From Gari tellinella (lineage: Eukaryota > Mollusca > Bivalvia > Cardiida > Psammobiidae), in the NCBI GenBank assembly GCA_922989275.2, contig OV277869.1, forward strand, positions 18,499,189 to 18,563,188: a stretch of 64,000 bases of DNA. Reading direction: 5' to 3'. Position 1 is the first letter of the stretch. The number at the start of each line of letters is the position of its first letter. A program made the position numbers and the translations under genes. The notes beneath the pieces were generated by a model. The model saw nothing but the letters and a program-made list of their open reading frames with translations. It searched no databases and was not told the DNA's origin. Positions 62,520-64,000 of the stretch are shown in pieces.

Positions 62520-63035
62520 AGGCTTGACTTGACCATTTTACCAGAATGAGAGATTTATGAACTTATTTCAAAGTGTAGAGTTAGCAAGAAAGTCAAATCA
62601 AAAACAACAAAAACTTAAAATGTGCTGTAAATGTTTCTAAAACAACAGAAAAATACACACAGAGAAAATACTGAACAGAAGATGTCTTGCCACCCTAGCC
62701 AGGGCGTGCAAGTAGGTAAAATAATACTTTCTGGTAGAGAGACAGATCACATGAGTGGCCTTGACCAATTACAATCAGATATCTAGGCCCATGGATCATA
62801 CAATGGGTCTTGGACTGAAACACATCATATCCCTCAAGATACCCTTCCAAACATAGACGCGCCTTTTAGCGCATTAACTTTTTCCTCATAGAGATGCCTT
62901 TTGATACTTATAAATACCAAGCCCTGTTTAAAGCACCAAAGGAAACCTTCCCTGTATCCTGACATGTAGGTGTCCAATTGTTATGTTGTTCCAAATTAGA
63001 TGTCAGACAAAGAAATATCTGTGTGCCCTGAATGG
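62520..63035. other. No gene recognised
   Basis: AT-rich sequence with a short MITE-A-like tail ('cgccttttagcgcattaact') near 62860; nothing else nameable. Confidence 0.35.
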
Positions 63036-63040
63036 TAGAT

Positions 63041-63232
63041 AATCCCATTATGCCATGGCCTGTTTCTAGTATGAAAGACATGTGACCACTTAAAGCAGGT
63101 TAAAAATAAAGTAAAGCTTTACTTTCAGTCTGCTTTTAGCTATCATCTGCTAGGTCATAGAATTACATGTATAGTGCATATTCATGACTGTATAAATTTC
63201 TTCAGTGAAGGAATAAATCCAAGGCATAAGGG
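63041..63232 (+). mobile_element. MITE-A copy with short stem
   Basis: 'aatcccattatgccatggcc' start, AAAGCAGGTTAAAAATAAAG folding onto CTTTACTTTCAGTCTGCTTT, long arm 'tattcatgactgtataaatt'; right end eroded. Confidence 0.85.
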
Positions 63233-63611
63233 GCCTATACATGTATTAAATTATGGGCTAGTTAGTGACATATTCACAATAGGGATAGTCTGAACAAGTT
63301 GTCGTAATAGTCAAGGCCACGTGAGATCTACTGCTGTGTATGAAGGCTGAAAGTTAAAATGAAAAATAGATAATGTTATTATTTCAGAACCTACAGAAAA
63401 TAAATTGCCCTCTAGTGTTAAAGTAAAAGTATTGTACATAAAGATCAAAGACCAAAGGATTATTCGTATTTACCATATACAATGTTTGATCTTCAAATAG
63501 ACTCTTCAATATTTTCAAAAAGAACCAAGATTCTTGCCCTCTGCTTGAAAATATAACAACAAAGCGGGCAGACCATGGTCAGTTTTCTGGGTCTACACCG
63601 ATTGCCTTACA

Positions 63612-63847
63612 GTAACCCATTACCCTTTAGTCTGTTTCTAATATTAAAGATAGGTGATCATTTAAAGCAGGTTGAAAGTAAAGCAGAATGCGCCTTCAGG
63701 TGCATTCTGCTTTACTTTAAACCTGCTTTAAGTTACCATCAGCTAGAAATTATTTCTTATGGTACATATTTGTTACTGTATATAGTGCAACTATTTTCTT
63801 CAATGGACCAGTGAATAAAAGGCGTTTTGTAAGGGGTAATGGGTTAA
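63612..63847 (+). mobile_element. MITE-A copy
   Basis: 'gtaacccattaccctttagt' to GTAAGGGGTAATGGGTTAA; stem AAAGCAGGTTGAAAGTAAAG around GCGCCTTCAGGTGC. Confidence 0.92.
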
Positions 63848-64000
63848 AATACTGCAGGGACTTGCATCCCTAAATTAACTGGTCATTCAGAATTGAGAAA
63901 GTTAGGCTGCATTAAGGAATATTCTACAGTACATAATATGTTATATCCTAATACCATACAATCATTCAACTTAAATGAGTTTTTCCTTCAATTAACAAGA

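Overview
The window looks like nuclear DNA of a bivalve-type mollusc. It is AT-rich and contains two intron-split genes with GT-AG splice sites, a tRNA-headed SINE of the kind known from bivalves, decayed non-LTR retrotransposons, GGTCAAGG/GACGGACG repeats typical of molluscs, and an extreme density of short palindromic MITEs. There are no bacterial operons, CRISPR arrays, rRNA genes or intact tRNA genes. The species cannot be named from sequence alone.

Layout. (1) About 1-43150, minus strand: a gene of unknown name that runs off the left edge. Six coding exons are visible (42548-43130, 40971-41405, 5242-5346, 4042-4210, 3063-3246, 2234-2456). They join in frame into 566 residues ending in an ankyrin repeat. 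One intron is about 35.6 kb and is filled with transposons. (2) About 43150-48908: a divergent intergenic region with microsatellites and MITEs. (3) 48909-57037, plus strand: a complete six-exon gene for a 588-residue type II membrane protein. It has a long charged linker and a C-terminal prolyl-4-hydroxylase-type 2-oxoglutarate/Fe(II) dioxygenase domain with every ligand residue present (His449, Asp451, His512, Lys522). (4) 57038-64000: no gene recognised, dense MITEs.

Repeats, with names used below. MITE-A (about 240-250 bp, about 37 full or partial copies) has TTAACCCATTACCCCATA-type inverted ends around a long stem centred on CCTTAAGG. MITE-B (about 190 bp) has GGGCTCCAGATAAG ends. MITE-C and MITE-D are TTAA-ended with an AAACAGTTTGGATCC or AAACAGTGAAGACC stem. 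MITE-E has TACAGTAAAACCTC ends and a TA target duplication. MITE-F has GGGGCCCGTTTC ends. MITE-H (CAGGGCTGCCAT ends) carries the MITE-A stem inside unrelated ends. MITE-K (CAGTGTTC...GAGCACTG, TA target) carries a MITE-C-type stem. MITE-I (CAGTCGAAACTCGATAC ends) is a further TA-flanked element. Larger elements are a 4.73 kb element with about 540-bp inverted repeats and TTAA flanks that holds a dead LINE (22397-27128), a 1.28 kb TA-flanked element (31802-33080), and a 1.06 kb mariner-like element (53236-54293).

The most notable signal is structural. MITE-A copies sit precisely inside the TTAA sites of other MITE-A copies, which proves TTAA targeting. The same palindromic stem cassettes recur inside elements with unrelated termini and different target duplications, which suggests capture or exchange of hairpin modules between transposon groups. 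Gene functions beyond the oxygenase and ankyrin assignments are not recognised, and no functional link between the two genes is evident.
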